DNA of 64,000 nt from Streptomyces wuyuanensis (GTDB lineage: Bacteria; Actinomycetota; Actinomycetes; Streptomycetales; Streptomycetaceae): the NCBI RefSeq assembly GCF_900103455.1, contig NZ_FNHI01000004.1, positions 339,267 to 403,266 of the forward strand. The letters are read 5' to 3'. The position numbers and the translations under genes were made by a program. The notes below the pieces were generated by a model that did not search any database, was not told the origin of the DNA, and was given only the letters and a program-made list of their open reading frames with translations. Positions 30,480-38,653 of this stretch are shown piece by piece. How positions within the stretch are numbered: the first letter of the stretch is position 1; each line of letters starts with the position of its first letter.

Positions 30480-31699
30480 CGTTCCGCCTTCCCCCGGGCC
30501 CCCCGCGGGACCTTCAACTCGACTTCCGTACCCTGCCCCGGCACCGAGATCAGCTCGGCGCTGCCGCCGATGTCCCGCAGCCGGCCGCGGATCGAGAGCG
30601 CGACACCGAGCCGCCCCTCGCCCTCGGCCTGGGCGAGCCGTCCTTCCGGGATGCCCGGTCCGTCGTCCCGGACGGTCACGATCACCTCGTCCGGCCAGTC
30701 CTCGACCAGGATCCACGCCCGCGCGTCCGCACCGGCGTGCCTGCGGACATTGTCCAGGGCGGCACCGACAGCGGCCGCGAGCTCCTTCGCCGCGAGTGCC
30801 GGGAGCAGCACCGGGGCGCCCGGCTCGGACAGGGTGACCCGGCTCCCGGCCCGCGGCGCCAGCAGGGTGCGGAGGTCCACGGGACGTTCGCCGCCGGCAC
30901 TCTCGCCGTCCGGCTCGTCCACGACCCTGACGACCGCGCCCTGGGTCTCGTCCTCCGACACCCGGGACGCGGGAACGAGCCCGCCTGCGACCAGGGTGCG
31001 CAGGGCGACCTCCTGCTCGCCCGCCATCCGGCCGAGCTCCGCCGCCTCGCCCCCGATCGCCGTGCCACGGCGCTGCACCATGGCCAGCACCTGCAGCACG
31101 CCGTCGTGGATGTCGCGGGCCAGCCGCTCCCGTTCGCGGGTCGCGGCCTCGATCTCCAGGGCACGGGCCAGGGTGCGCTCGGAGGCGCGGGCGACCTCGA
31201 CGACGTACCCGATCGCGATGGACGCGACCCACACCAGCAGCACGTTGTGGAAGGTGTCCCGGCTCGGCTCGCCGCGCTCGATGATGTTGGCCACCGCCAC
31301 CAGGGAGGACGCGAAGCCCGCCCAGCGCCAGCCTCCCTTGATCGCGAAGGCGAGCACCGAGCCCGCCGTCCAGATCGACGGCAGGGTCGGGCCGTCGATC
31401 TGCTGCGCCTGCGCGTCGGCGAGGGGGGTGAGCAGGATGCCGGTGAGCGCGACGGCGAGGTCGGCGCCGAGGAAGCGCTTGGTGCAGGCGGCCGCGTTCG
31501 CCACCCTGGGCAGCGTCGCCAGCGTCCAGCCGGCCATCACTGCCAGGAACCCGACGGCCACCCAGGGGCGCTCGTACTTGTCACCGGCGAAGACGAAGAG
31601 GAGGACCGCGTAGCCCATGGTCAGCACGCGGTACGCGGTCAGCGCACGCCACAGCGGCAGCTCGACCGACATGCGTACGACCCGCTCGCGCCCGGCCAT
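30476..31699 (-). CDS. macS: MacS sensor histidine kinase
   Basis: A 407-residue NarX-type kinase. The N-terminal about 170 residues contain about five membrane helices (the MacS sensor region). The dimerisation and phosphorylation segment is RERERLARDIHDGVLQVLAM with the phospho-His. The HATPase domain shows AAAVGAALDNVRRHAG (N box), VTVRDDGPGIPEG (G1) and GRLGVALSIRGRLRDIGG (G2). ATG 31699 follows GGGGGAT about 8 nt upstream; a TTG at 31714 is less likely. It is followed by macR (4-nt overlap) and preceded by the acyltransferase gene at 38 nt, so possibly one operon. Confidence 0.93.
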   Translation of the reverse strand: MAGRERVVRMSVELPLWRALTAYRVLTMGYAVLLFVFAGDKYERPWVAVGFLAVMAGWTLATLPRVANAAACTKRFLGADLAVALTGILLTPLADAQAQQIDGPTLPSIWTAGSVLAFAIKGGWRWAGFASSLVAVANIIERGEPSRDTFHNVLLVWVASIAIGYVVEVARASERTLARALEIEAATRERERLARDIHDGVLQVLAMVQRRGTAIGGEAAELGRMAGEQEVALRTLVAGGLVPASRVSEDETQGAVVRVVDEPDGESAGGERPVDLRTLLAPRAGSRVTLSEPGAPVLLPALAAKELAAAVGAALDNVRRHAGADARAWILVEDWPDEVIVTVRDDGPGIPEGRLAQAEGEGRLGVALSIRGRLRDIGGSAELISVPGQGTEVELKVPRGARGKAER

Positions 31700-31737
31700 G
31701 CCCCGATCCCCCAAACCGTCCTGCCCGACGAGCGACG

Positions 31738-32505
31738 CTAGCGGTCGCCGCCCCGCTCCGACCCGCCGTCCTCCTTCGCGGCCCGCTCCGCCTCCTTGGC
31801 GGCCTCCCTCGCCGCCTTCTCCGCTTCCGCGATCTGCCGCTTGGCCGCCGTGGCGTAGATGTCCACGTACTCCTGGCCGGAAAGCTTCATGATCTCGTAC
31901 ATGACCTCGTCGGTCACCGAGCGCAGGATGAAGCGGTCGTGGTCCATCCCGTGGTACCGGCTGAAGTCGAGCGGCTTGCCGATCCTGATCCCCGGGCTCA
32001 TCAGCTTGGGGACGACCTTGCCGGGCGGCTGGATCTTCTCGGTGTCGATCATCGCGACGGGGATGACGGGCGCGCCGGTGGCGAGCGCGACCCGCGCCAG
32101 ACCGCCGGGCTTCCCGCGGTAGAGCCGGCCGTCCGGCGAGCGGGTGCCCTCCGGGTAGATGCCGAAGAGCTCACCGCGCTCGATGACGTCCATGCCGCTC
32201 TTGATGGCCGCCTCGCCGGCGCCGCGCGCTCCGGAGCGGTCCACCGGCAACTGGCCGACACCCTTGAAGAAGGCCGCGGTGAGCTTGCCCTTCACGCCCG
32301 GCGAGGTGAAGTACTCGGCCTTGGCGATGAACGTGACCTTGCGGTCCAGGACGGCGGGCAGGAAGAAGGAGTCCGAGAAGGACAGGTGGTTGCTCGCGAG
32401 GATCGCCGGCCCCTCGGCGGGAATGTACTCGAGGCCCTCCACCCAAGGCCTGAAGGCGAGCTTCAGTGCCCCGCCGATGGAGAACTTCATTGCGCCGTAG
32501 ATCAA
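31738..32505 (-). CDS. 1-acyl-glycerophosphate acyltransferase (PlsC-like)
   Basis: A 255-residue lysophospholipid acyltransferase. Motif I is NHLSFSD (HX4D), motif II-like AAFFKGVGQLPVDRSG, motif III IYPEGTRSPDG, motif IV VIPVAMIDTEKI. A basic/acidic helical tail (AAKRQIAEAEKAAREAAKEAERAAKE) forms a probable coiled coil after residue 225. It acylates lysophosphatidate or related lipids at the membrane. TTG at 32505 is chosen because AGGAAGG lies 8 nt upstream; ATG at 32490 would be 23 nt away from any ribosome site. It is upstream of macS on the same strand. Confidence 0.9.
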   Translation of the reverse strand: MIYGAMKFSIGGALKLAFRPWVEGLEYIPAEGPAILASNHLSFSDSFFLPAVLDRKVTFIAKAEYFTSPGVKGKLTAAFFKGVGQLPVDRSGARGAGEAAIKSGMDVIERGELFGIYPEGTRSPDGRLYRGKPGGLARVALATGAPVIPVAMIDTEKIQPPGKVVPKLMSPGIRIGKPLDFSRYHGMDHDRFILRSVTDEVMYEIMKLSGQEYVDIYATAAKRQIAEAEKAAREAAKEAERAAKEDGGSERGGDR

Positions 32506-32678
32506 CTCGAGTGCCTTCCTGGTATCCGTCGAAAAGACCTTAACCCCTGGCGGTACCGCGCTCGCCTCCGTGGTCCCGCGACGGGCGGCCTCGGCCCTGG
32601 TCGGTGTCGGTCCCGTCGCGTACGGTGAGTCTGCCCACCGGGGGGACGCCCCCCGGGCCGCCCTGAAAGGAGACCCCG

Positions 32679-33458
32679 GTGCCGGTCCTTCCTGGAGCCG
32701 AGCCGTACCGCCACGAGGGTGGCGAGGTCGGCGTCCTTCTCTGTCACGGCTTCACCGGTTCCCCCCAGTCGCTGCGCCCGTGGGCGGAGTACCTCGCGGA
32801 GCGCGGACTGACCGTCTCGCTGCCGCTGCTGCCCGGCCACGGCACCCGCTGGCAGGACATGGCGGTCACCGGCTGGCAGGACTGGTACGCGGAGGTGGAC
32901 CGGGAGCTCCGGGCGCTGCGTGAGGAGTGCGAGCAGGTCTTCGTCTTCGGGCTCTCGATGGGCGGCGCGCTGGCCCTGCGGCTCGCCGCCAAGCACGGCG
33001 ACGCGATCAGCGGCATCGTGGTGGTGAACCCGGCCAACAAGGTGCACGGTGCGGCGGCCCACGCCCTGCCGGTGGCCCGGCATCTCGTCCGCACGACCAA
33101 GGGCCTGGCCAACGACATCGCGAAGGCGGGCATGGACGAGGTCGCCTACGACCGCGTCCCGCTGCACGCGGCGCACTCGCTGCGGAACTTCCTCCGGCTC
33201 CTCGACGGCGAGCTGCCGCAGGTCACGCAGCCGCTGCTGCTGCTGCACAGCCCGCAGGACCATGTGGTGCCGCCCGCGGACTCGGCCCGGATCCTCGGCC
33301 GGGTGTCGTCGACGGACGTCCGGGAGGTGCTGCTGGAACAGAGCTACCACGTGGCGACGTTGGACCACGATGCGGAGCGGATTTTCGAGGAGAGCCACGC
33401 GTTCATCGGCCGCCTCGCTCCGAGTGTCGGCAAGAAGGGAAGCACGACCGGTGGCTGA
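32679..33458 (+). CDS. Alpha/beta hydrolase, carboxylesterase-like
   Basis: A 259-residue serine hydrolase similar to Est30/monoacylglycerol-lipase enzymes. It contains the oxyanion segment VLLCHGFTGSPQS, the nucleophile elbow VFGLSMGGALAL (Ser), an acidic residue in LLLHSPQDHVVPP, and the catalytic His in SYHVATLDHD. Length equals the family's usual size; no signal peptide, so cytoplasmic. The GTG start has AAAGGAG about 8 nt upstream. It overlaps the next gene by 8 nt and is divergent from the PlsC-like gene, hinting at a lipid role (inference). Confidence 0.92.
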   Translation: MPVLPGAEPYRHEGGEVGVLLCHGFTGSPQSLRPWAEYLAERGLTVSLPLLPGHGTRWQDMAVTGWQDWYAEVDRELRALREECEQVFVFGLSMGGALALRLAAKHGDAISGIVVVNPANKVHGAAAHALPVARHLVRTTKGLANDIAKAGMDEVAYDRVPLHAAHSLRNFLRLLDGELPQVTQPLLLLHSPQDHVVPPADSARILGRVSSTDVREVLLEQSYHVATLDHDAERIFEESHAFIGRLAPSVGKKGSTTGG

Positions 33459-34071
33459 GCAGCACGACGCGGACCGGGACCGGGAGCCGCAGCCCATCGA
33501 CGAGGAGGCCGCCTGGGCGGCGATCGTCGCCGGGTACGGGGACGAGCCCGCGGATCCGCCGGGGGCGAAGCCGTTCAAGTCGGTGGAGGACCTCGCGGGC
33601 CTGGAGAAGGCCGTCCGGAACGACGGGCCGGAGTCCGAGGCCGAGGACCGCGACCGCGACCGCGACCGCGGGGACGACGGCACGGGCGACGACGAGGACG
33701 GGGGCCCGCGGCCGGGGAAGCCGCTGGGCAGCTCCGTCGTGTTCGCGCCCGGAGTGGGCGGCGGGCCGCGCGACTACGAGGTCGCCGAGGCGGACGACGA
33801 CGACCTGGACGAGTCCGACGAGGGCCATTTCGTGCCCCCGGAGCCCCCGCCGCTGCCGGAGGCCGACACGACCGCGAAGTTCGCCTGGCTGGCGGTGATC
33901 GGCGGGCCCGTGCTGCTGCTGCTCGCGGTGATCCTCCGCTGGGACATGACGTGGTGGCTGACCACGCTCTGCATCGGCGGCTTCCTGGGCGGCTTCGTCA
34001 CGCTGGTGGCGCGGATGTCGCACGGGGACGACGAGGACGACGAAGACCCGGGCCGCGGCGCGGTCGTCTAG
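33451..34071 (+). CDS. Acidic membrane protein of unknown function
   Basis: A 206-residue protein, start GTG overlapping the hydrolase stop codon by 8 nt. The first about 130 residues are hydrophilic and strongly acidic, with an Asp-Arg dipeptide run (RDRDRDRG) and EADDDDLDESDEG. Two membrane helices follow (FAWLAVIGGPVLLLLAVIL and WLTTLCIGGFLGGFVTLVA), then an acidic tail with DDEDDEDPG. The N-terminal segment contains AAWAAIVAGYGDEPADPPG, a motif seen in similar Streptomyces proteins. Overlap implies co-translation with the hydrolase. No function is inferred. Confidence 0.8.
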   Translation: MAEQHDADRDREPQPIDEEAAWAAIVAGYGDEPADPPGAKPFKSVEDLAGLEKAVRNDGPESEAEDRDRDRDRGDDGTGDDEDGGPRPGKPLGSSVVFAPGVGGGPRDYEVAEADDDDLDESDEGHFVPPEPPPLPEADTTAKFAWLAVIGGPVLLLLAVILRWDMTWWLTTLCIGGFLGGFVTLVARMSHGDDEDDEDPGRGAVV

Positions 34072-34094
34072 GGCCTGGTGCCGGACCGGGGACC

Positions 34095-34225
34095 GGCGGC
34101 ACCTCCGGACAGGCGGCACGGGCACCCTCGGGCAGGGGGGCCGGGCACTTCCGGACAGGCGGCACGGGCACCTCCGGACAGGCGGCACGGGCACCTCCGG
34201 GCAGGGGGCCGGGCGCTTCCGGGCC
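34095..34225. repeat. 23-nt tandem repeat array (six units)
   Basis: About six head-to-tail copies of a GC-rich unit near GGCGGCACGGGCACCTCCGG ending ACA: partial 34095-34111, then 34112-34134, 34135-34157, 34158-34180, 34181-34203 and 34204-34225 (22 nt). Units 2, 4 and 5 are nearly identical; unit 3 and unit 6 diverge at the start. The period is not a multiple of 3, so it is not coding. It fills the gap between two convergent genes. Confidence 0.92.
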
Positions 34226-34345
34226 GGGGGCGCTACGGAGCCGCGTGTACGGAGGCGGCGCGGCGGTCCGGCGCCACGGGTCGCGGCGTCAGGGCGGATC
34301 GCGCGCGACGGCGGTTGAGCGCCGGGCGCGGTCCGGGTGTGTCGA

Positions 34346-35149
34346 TCACGAGCGGCGCGACCCCGGCGTCGTCCGGGACGCGGGGGCCGCACCGGCGGGG
34401 ACGCGCAGGGCGGCCAGGACCGGAAGGTGGTCCGTGGCCGCCGTCAGATCAGCCTCGCTGACCCCGGGAAGCCCCACGGGCACGCCGCAGCCGAGGACCT
34501 CGATGCCGGGGGTCGCGAAGACCGCGTCGATCCGCTGGTGCGGATCGACCGGGGTCGAGGTGTACTCACCGCCCCAGGGGCTGACCGCCCAGGCGTCCTG
34601 GAGGCCGGCGGCGAGGCGCCGGAAGCTCCGCCCGCCCGGCCGCTCGTTGATGTCCCCCGCGGCGATCGCGTGCGGCACGTCCATCGCGGCGAGCCGGTCG
34701 AGCAGCATTCCGGCCTGGGCATAGCGCTCGTCGGTCTGCAGGCTCAGATGGCAGCAGAGCAGCCCGAGCCGGGCTCCGCCGACCCGGACGACGGCGGTGG
34801 CGAAGCCGCGCCGGTGCAGACCCGGGGTACGCGGCAGCAGAACGTCCTCGGTGCGCTCGACGGTCGCCCGCAGTGAGCACAGCAGCAGCGGTCCCGCGGC
34901 GGTCGCCCCGCCGCTCAGCATCACCAGCTCGCTCTTGGCCGCGAGACGGGCGGCGTGCTTGCGCCACCGGAAGAAGCGGGGCGCTTCCTGGACGAAGACG
35001 AGGTCGGGCCGGCAGGCGCGGATGACCCGCGCGAGGGCGTCCTCGTCGTCCCGCATGGAGCGGATGTTGTAGCTGAGGACCCGGATCACGACCGAACCGT
35101 CGGGCTCGGTGCGGGAGTTGGGCAGCGGACGCGGCACGGACGTCACCAT
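34346..35149 (-). CDS. Endonuclease/exonuclease/phosphatase family protein
   Basis: A 267-residue EEP-superfamily protein. The opening VIRVLSYNIRSMRDDEDALA carries the metal-binding Asn; DLVFVQEAPRFF has the catalytic Glu; then LGLLCCHLSLQTDERYAQA, AAGDINERPGG (Asp/Asn) and ATDHLPVLAALR with the catalytic His near the C-terminus. Substrates in this superfamily range from DNA and RNA to phosphoinositides, so the reaction is undefined. No signal peptide or membrane helix. ATG 35149 has GAGG 4-5 nt upstream. It is transcribed toward the tandem repeat array. Confidence 0.87.
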   Translation of the reverse strand: MVTSVPRPLPNSRTEPDGSVVIRVLSYNIRSMRDDEDALARVIRACRPDLVFVQEAPRFFRWRKHAARLAAKSELVMLSGGATAAGPLLLCSLRATVERTEDVLLPRTPGLHRRGFATAVVRVGGARLGLLCCHLSLQTDERYAQAGMLLDRLAAMDVPHAIAAGDINERPGGRSFRRLAAGLQDAWAVSPWGGEYTSTPVDPHQRIDAVFATPGIEVLGCGVPVGLPGVSEADLTAATDHLPVLAALRVPAGAAPASRTTPGSRRS

Positions 35150-35354
35150 GTGCCTCAAGATAACGGGCTCCGGCCCCGTTGCCCCGGCCCGCGCACCGGG
35201 CGCGCCGGAGCCAAGCGCTGCGGGCTCACCGCCCGAAGGGCTCCGGCCTCTCCACGCCGGGCGGTTCGGCTCACCCCGGCGCCACCGGCGCCGGACGCCG
35301 CGCGCCACGTCGCCACCTGCCGTCCGAAGGGCTCCGGCCGCAGGACGACAAGCG

Positions 35355-35389
35355 GGCGCCTGCCGCCCCCGGAGGGGACGGCAGGCGCC
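35355..35389 (-). terminator. glkA terminator
   Basis: Perfect 11-bp arms (35355-35365 and 35379-35389) with a 13-nt loop, 16 nt beyond the glkA stop codon. The rest of 35150-35354 holds two copies of GAAGGGCTCCGGCC but no gene. Confidence 0.85.
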
Positions 35390-35404
35390 GGAAGGGTGCG
35401 GTCG

Positions 35405-36346
35405 TCAGCCCTGGCGTGCCAGGTCCGCCGCGCCGACGAGGCCCGCCTTGTTGCCGAGTTGGGCCGCGAGCACCTGCGCGTGCGGGCGCCACTGTCCGCC
35501 GATCAGCCACCGCCGGAAGGACTTCCGGATCGGGTCGAGGACCAGCTCGCCCTCGTCCGAGACACCGCCGCCGACGATGAACGCCGAGGGGTCGAACAGC
35601 GACGCCAGGTCGGCCAGCCCCGCGCCGGCCCAGCGGGCCAGCTCGCGGAAGGAGTCGACGGCGACCTTGTCGCCCCGGCGCGCCGCCTCGCTGACGTGCC
35701 TGCCCTCGATGCCCTCGGGCGTGCCGTCGCCGAGGGCGAGCAGGATCGCCGCGTTCTCGGGGGACGCCGCCGCGCGCTGGCGCGCGTAGCGGACGAGTGC
35801 GCGCCCGGACGCGTACTGCTCCCAGCAGCCCTGGCTGCCGCAGCCGCACAGCAGGCCGTCGGGGACGACCCGGATGTGGCCGAACTCCGCGGCCACGCCG
35901 AAGCGACCGCGGCGCAGCTTGTTGCCGATGATGATGCCGCCGCCGAGGCCCGTGCCGAGCGTGATGCAGATGACGTCGTTGTGGCCCTGGCCGGCGCCGA
36001 AGCGGTACTCGCCCCAGGCCGCGGCGTTGGCGTCGTTCTCCACGACGACCGGCAGGCCGACGCGCTGCTCCACCTTGTCCTTCAGCGGCTCGTGCCGCCA
36101 CTGGATGTTCGGTGCGAAGAGGACGGTGGCACGCTTGTCGTCGACGTAGCCGGCGGCGCCGATGCCGACTGCCTCGATGTCGTGCCCTTTACCGGCTCCG
36201 GTGACGGCCGAGCAGATCGCATCCACGATGCCCTCGGCGGTCGGCGGAGTGGGCACCGTGTGTGTCTCAAGGATGGTGCCCTCTTCGTCGACCACGCCGG
36301 CCGCGATCTTGGTGCCGCCGATGTCGACGCCGATGGTGAGTCCCAT
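35405..36346 (-). CDS. glkA: ROK-family glucokinase
   Basis: A 313-residue ATP-dependent glucokinase of the ROK family. Phosphate motif GVDIGGTKIAAGVVD at the N-terminus; catalytic Asp in VENDANAAAWGEYRFGAG; second motif CITLGTGLGGGIIIGNKL; Zn-binding GHIRVVPDGLLCGCGSQGCWEQYAS with CxCGxxGCxE. In Streptomyces GlkA also mediates glucose repression. ATG with GAGGGA upstream. It is the last of a leftward gene run with SRPBCC, ArsA-like and DUF5304 genes (gaps 12, 58 and 60 nt). Confidence 0.96.
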   Translation of the reverse strand: MGLTIGVDIGGTKIAAGVVDEEGTILETHTVPTPPTAEGIVDAICSAVTGAGKGHDIEAVGIGAAGYVDDKRATVLFAPNIQWRHEPLKDKVEQRVGLPVVVENDANAAAWGEYRFGAGQGHNDVICITLGTGLGGGIIIGNKLRRGRFGVAAEFGHIRVVPDGLLCGCGSQGCWEQYASGRALVRYARQRAAASPENAAILLALGDGTPEGIEGRHVSEAARRGDKVAVDSFRELARWAGAGLADLASLFDPSAFIVGGGVSDEGELVLDPIRKSFRRWLIGGQWRPHAQVLAAQLGNKAGLVGAADLARQG

Positions 36347-36406
36347 GTGTCCCTCAGTTTTCGGTCGAGCCCCGCTAAGGCAACCGTACCGGAGGGAGTC
36401 CCGGCC

Positions 36407-36862
36407 TCAGTCCAGGTCGATCTTCTCACTCGGGCCGGGGCCCTCGTCCCGCCGGTCCTGGCGGTCCGTTCCGTCCGCTCCTCCGGACGGCTCGTTCCGG
36501 GTCCAGCGTCGCTCGTGGCCTTCCACGGCGGAGCGGTACGCGGCCAGCAGCTCGTTGCCCGCGGCCGCGAGATGGTCGAAGACCTGCGGATTGCGCTCGA
36601 TGACCGGCTCTACGGCCGACTTCGCCTGGCCGATCAGCTGCTGCACGGCCCCCTGCCCGGCGAGGCCGAACAGCGGGTTCTGCAGCGACGACATCTTCTC
36701 GGCGACCGCGTCCAGCAGCTTGCGGAGCTCCTCGCCCGCCGTGCCGGTGGTCTGCTGCCCGTACCGCTCCCTGCGGCGGGCCCGCTCCTCCTGCAGGTCC
36801 TCGGCGCACGCCGTCGCCCAGGCGTCGGCGTCGACGGCGGGACGTTCGGTGGCATCGCTCAT
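36407..36862 (-). CDS. DUF5304-like conserved protein
   Basis: A 151-residue hydrophilic protein, predicted mostly helical. The central region GEELRKLLDAVAEKMSSLQ, then NPLFGLAGQGAVQQLIGQAKSAVEPVIERNPQVFDHLAAAGNELLAAYRSA is the conserved part in Streptomyces homologues, which I recall as DUF5304. The C-terminus is a charged disordered tail. ATG has GAGGAG about 7 nt upstream. It sits between an ArsA-like ATPase and glucokinase on one strand. It has no catalytic motif, and no function is known. Confidence 0.75.
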   Translation of the reverse strand: MSDATERPAVDADAWATACAEDLQEERARRRERYGQQTTGTAGEELRKLLDAVAEKMSSLQNPLFGLAGQGAVQQLIGQAKSAVEPVIERNPQVFDHLAAAGNELLAAYRSAVEGHERRWTRNEPSGGADGTDRQDRRDEGPGPSEKIDLD

Positions 36863-36920
36863 GGCGTACTCCTCGGAAAGTGCCTCGTACGTCGACGGTA
36901 CCCGAACGGAAGGGGACCGT

Positions 36921-38126
36921 TCAGCGACTGCGCGGCCAGAGCCCAGGGTCGGGCTCGAAGCGGATGCGGAGCTCGCCGTCCCGGAGTGCGGCACCGCTGA
37001 CGGTGCAGCGGCGCAGCACGGACGGCAGGAGCAGGATGCGGCGGAACGGGCCCACGGTCAGGAAGAGTTCGTCGTCCCTGCGGACCAGCTGCAGGCGGTC
37101 CTTGACGGCTCCCGGCAGCGGCAGCCGCCAGACGAGGACACCGTCCTCGGCCCGGCGGTCCTCGACCGTCCAGGGGGTTCTTGGGACGGGTTCGAGGGTG
37201 CTGCCGGCGGGCCCGTCGAGCAGGTCGGCGAGTTCGCCGGGCCGCCGGGGGTCACGCCCGGTGTGCGGCACCTCGCGGACAGGTACGGCGCCGAACTCCT
37301 CGCGCCAGCCCTTGAGCGCGCTCTGCTGCCGGCCCGAGAGGGCCGCGAGGAACGGGTCGCCGGAGCCGGCCGGGACGATCCGGTTGGCGATCACCATGTC
37401 CGGGGCTGGCCCGTGCAGGGCGAGGCCGAGCCGGGCGGTGCGCAGAGCACGGTCGGCGGCCTCGGGGCCGGGTTCGACGACGAGGCGGACCGAGGTGTCG
37501 GGGCTCTCGACCAGTGCCTGGACGACGGCCAGCTCCTCGTCCCAGCGGGCTGCCGTCTCGTAGAGCCACTGCGCCGGCATCGGCACGCCCGCGAGCTGGG
37601 CGAGGACGGGGCGCAGCGAGCGGGCGGCCTGGCGCTCGGCGGGCAGCAGCCGGCGGAGGTAGCGGCGCAGCTGCTCGGGCAGGGCGAGCAGGGCGACGGC
37701 CTGACGCACGGGCGGGAGGTCGACGACCAGGAGGTGGTGGCCGCTCACGGCCGCGTGCCTGAGGGCTCGCAGCAGCGCGAACTGCTCGCTGCCCGGGAGC
37801 TCCGTCAGCTCACCGTCCTCGAGGGGTGCGGCGCCGAGCAGGTCGAGTACGGCCCCGGCCCGCTCCTGGAAGGTGAGGAACTCGTGGCGGAAGTCGGCGC
37901 CCGAGTCGACGCGGGCGACGGTGGGGCCGGGTGCACGGGTCTCCGAGCCCGCCGGGCCCGGTCCGTCGGTCCCGACGGCCCCGGAGTCCGTGCCCTGGAG
38001 CGCGTCGGACGGCTCGTCGGACAGCAGCATGACCCGTTCGCCCCTGCGCACCCCGGCAAGGGCGAGGGCGGCGGCGACGGTGCTCCGGCCGGCCCCGCCG
38101 GTGCCGGTGACGAAAACGGTGCGCAT
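36921..38126 (-). CDS. ArsA/GET3-like P-loop ATPase
   Basis: A 401-residue member of the ArsA anion-pump/GET3 ATPase family. The N-terminal P-loop reads TGTGGAGRST where the deviant Walker A normally has a second Lys; here Arg. LLVVDLPPVRQAVALLALPE is the Walker B/switch region, and PDMVIANRIVPAG is the adenine-binding segment. The C-terminal about 100 residues are an added beta-rich region (WRLPLPGAVKDRLQLVRRDD) found in actinobacterial paralogues. Cys metal-binding residues of true ArsA are not evident, so arsenite transport is unlikely. It follows SRPBCC by 12 nt, implying coupling. Confidence 0.85.
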   Translation of the reverse strand: MRTVFVTGTGGAGRSTVAAALALAGVRRGERVMLLSDEPSDALQGTDSGAVGTDGPGPAGSETRAPGPTVARVDSGADFRHEFLTFQERAGAVLDLLGAAPLEDGELTELPGSEQFALLRALRHAAVSGHHLLVVDLPPVRQAVALLALPEQLRRYLRRLLPAERQAARSLRPVLAQLAGVPMPAQWLYETAARWDEELAVVQALVESPDTSVRLVVEPGPEAADRALRTARLGLALHGPAPDMVIANRIVPAGSGDPFLAALSGRQQSALKGWREEFGAVPVREVPHTGRDPRRPGELADLLDGPAGSTLEPVPRTPWTVEDRRAEDGVLVWRLPLPGAVKDRLQLVRRDDELFLTVGPFRRILLLPSVLRRCTVSGAALRDGELRIRFEPDPGLWPRSR

Positions 38127-38138
38127 GGAGGGGCGGCT

Positions 38139-38588
38139 TCAGGCCTTCGGACCGGACTCGACGCGCTTCTTCAGACCGGCCAGGGCTCGGTCGATGATGA
38201 CCTTCTCCGCCTTGCGCTTGATCATCCCGAGCATGGGGATCTTGACGTCGACGGTCAGCTGGTACGTGACCTCGGTCCGTTCGCCGCCGGCGACCGGCTT
38301 CAGCGCGTAGGAGCCGTCCAGCGCGCGCAGCATCTGGGACTTGACCAGCGTCCAGGAGACCTTGTCGTCCCCGGTCCAGGTGTAGGCGAGGACGTGGTCG
38401 TCCTTGATCGCGCCGGCGTCGAGCACCAGCCGGACCTGCAGTGCACGGCCCTGGTCGTCCTTCTCCAGGACCTCGGTCTCCTTCACCTCGCCGGTCCACT
38501 CCGGGTAGCGCGCGAAGTCGGAGATCACCCCCATGACATCGGCCGGTGTCGCGTCGATGGTGATGCTAGAGCTGGTGTGTTCCGCCAT
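38139..38588 (-). CDS. SRPBCC (polyketide cyclase/START-like) protein
   Basis: A 149-residue START/Bet v1-like protein with a hydrophobic cavity. ATPADVMGVISDFARYPEWTGEVKETEVL is the typical N-terminal strand-helix pattern of this family; IDRALAGLKKRVESGPKA is the C-terminal helix. The fold binds hydrophobic ligands; in mycobacterial and streptomycete relatives the ligand is unknown. ATG has GGAGGAG about 9 nt upstream, the strongest ribosome site in this run. The gene is 12 nt before the ArsA-like ATPase gene, and likely heads the operon that ends in glkA. Confidence 0.88.
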   Translation of the reverse strand: MAEHTSSSITIDATPADVMGVISDFARYPEWTGEVKETEVLEKDDQGRALQVRLVLDAGAIKDDHVLAYTWTGDDKVSWTLVKSQMLRALDGSYALKPVAGGERTEVTYQLTVDVKIPMLGMIKRKAEKVIIDRALAGLKKRVESGPKA

Positions 38589-38653
38589 CGCCGTGGCTCC
38601 TCCAGTGAACGCCGGACGGGGTTGCGGTGTGCAATCTATCGCGCCGCGGCCGG

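Noticed and set aside
34095..34225. CRISPR array
   Set aside because: The units are contiguous without spacers and no cas gene is near; it is a tandem repeat.
36921..38126. Arsenite pump ArsA
   Set aside because: The metal-binding Cys residues of ArsA are not evident and no arsB or arsR genes are adjacent.
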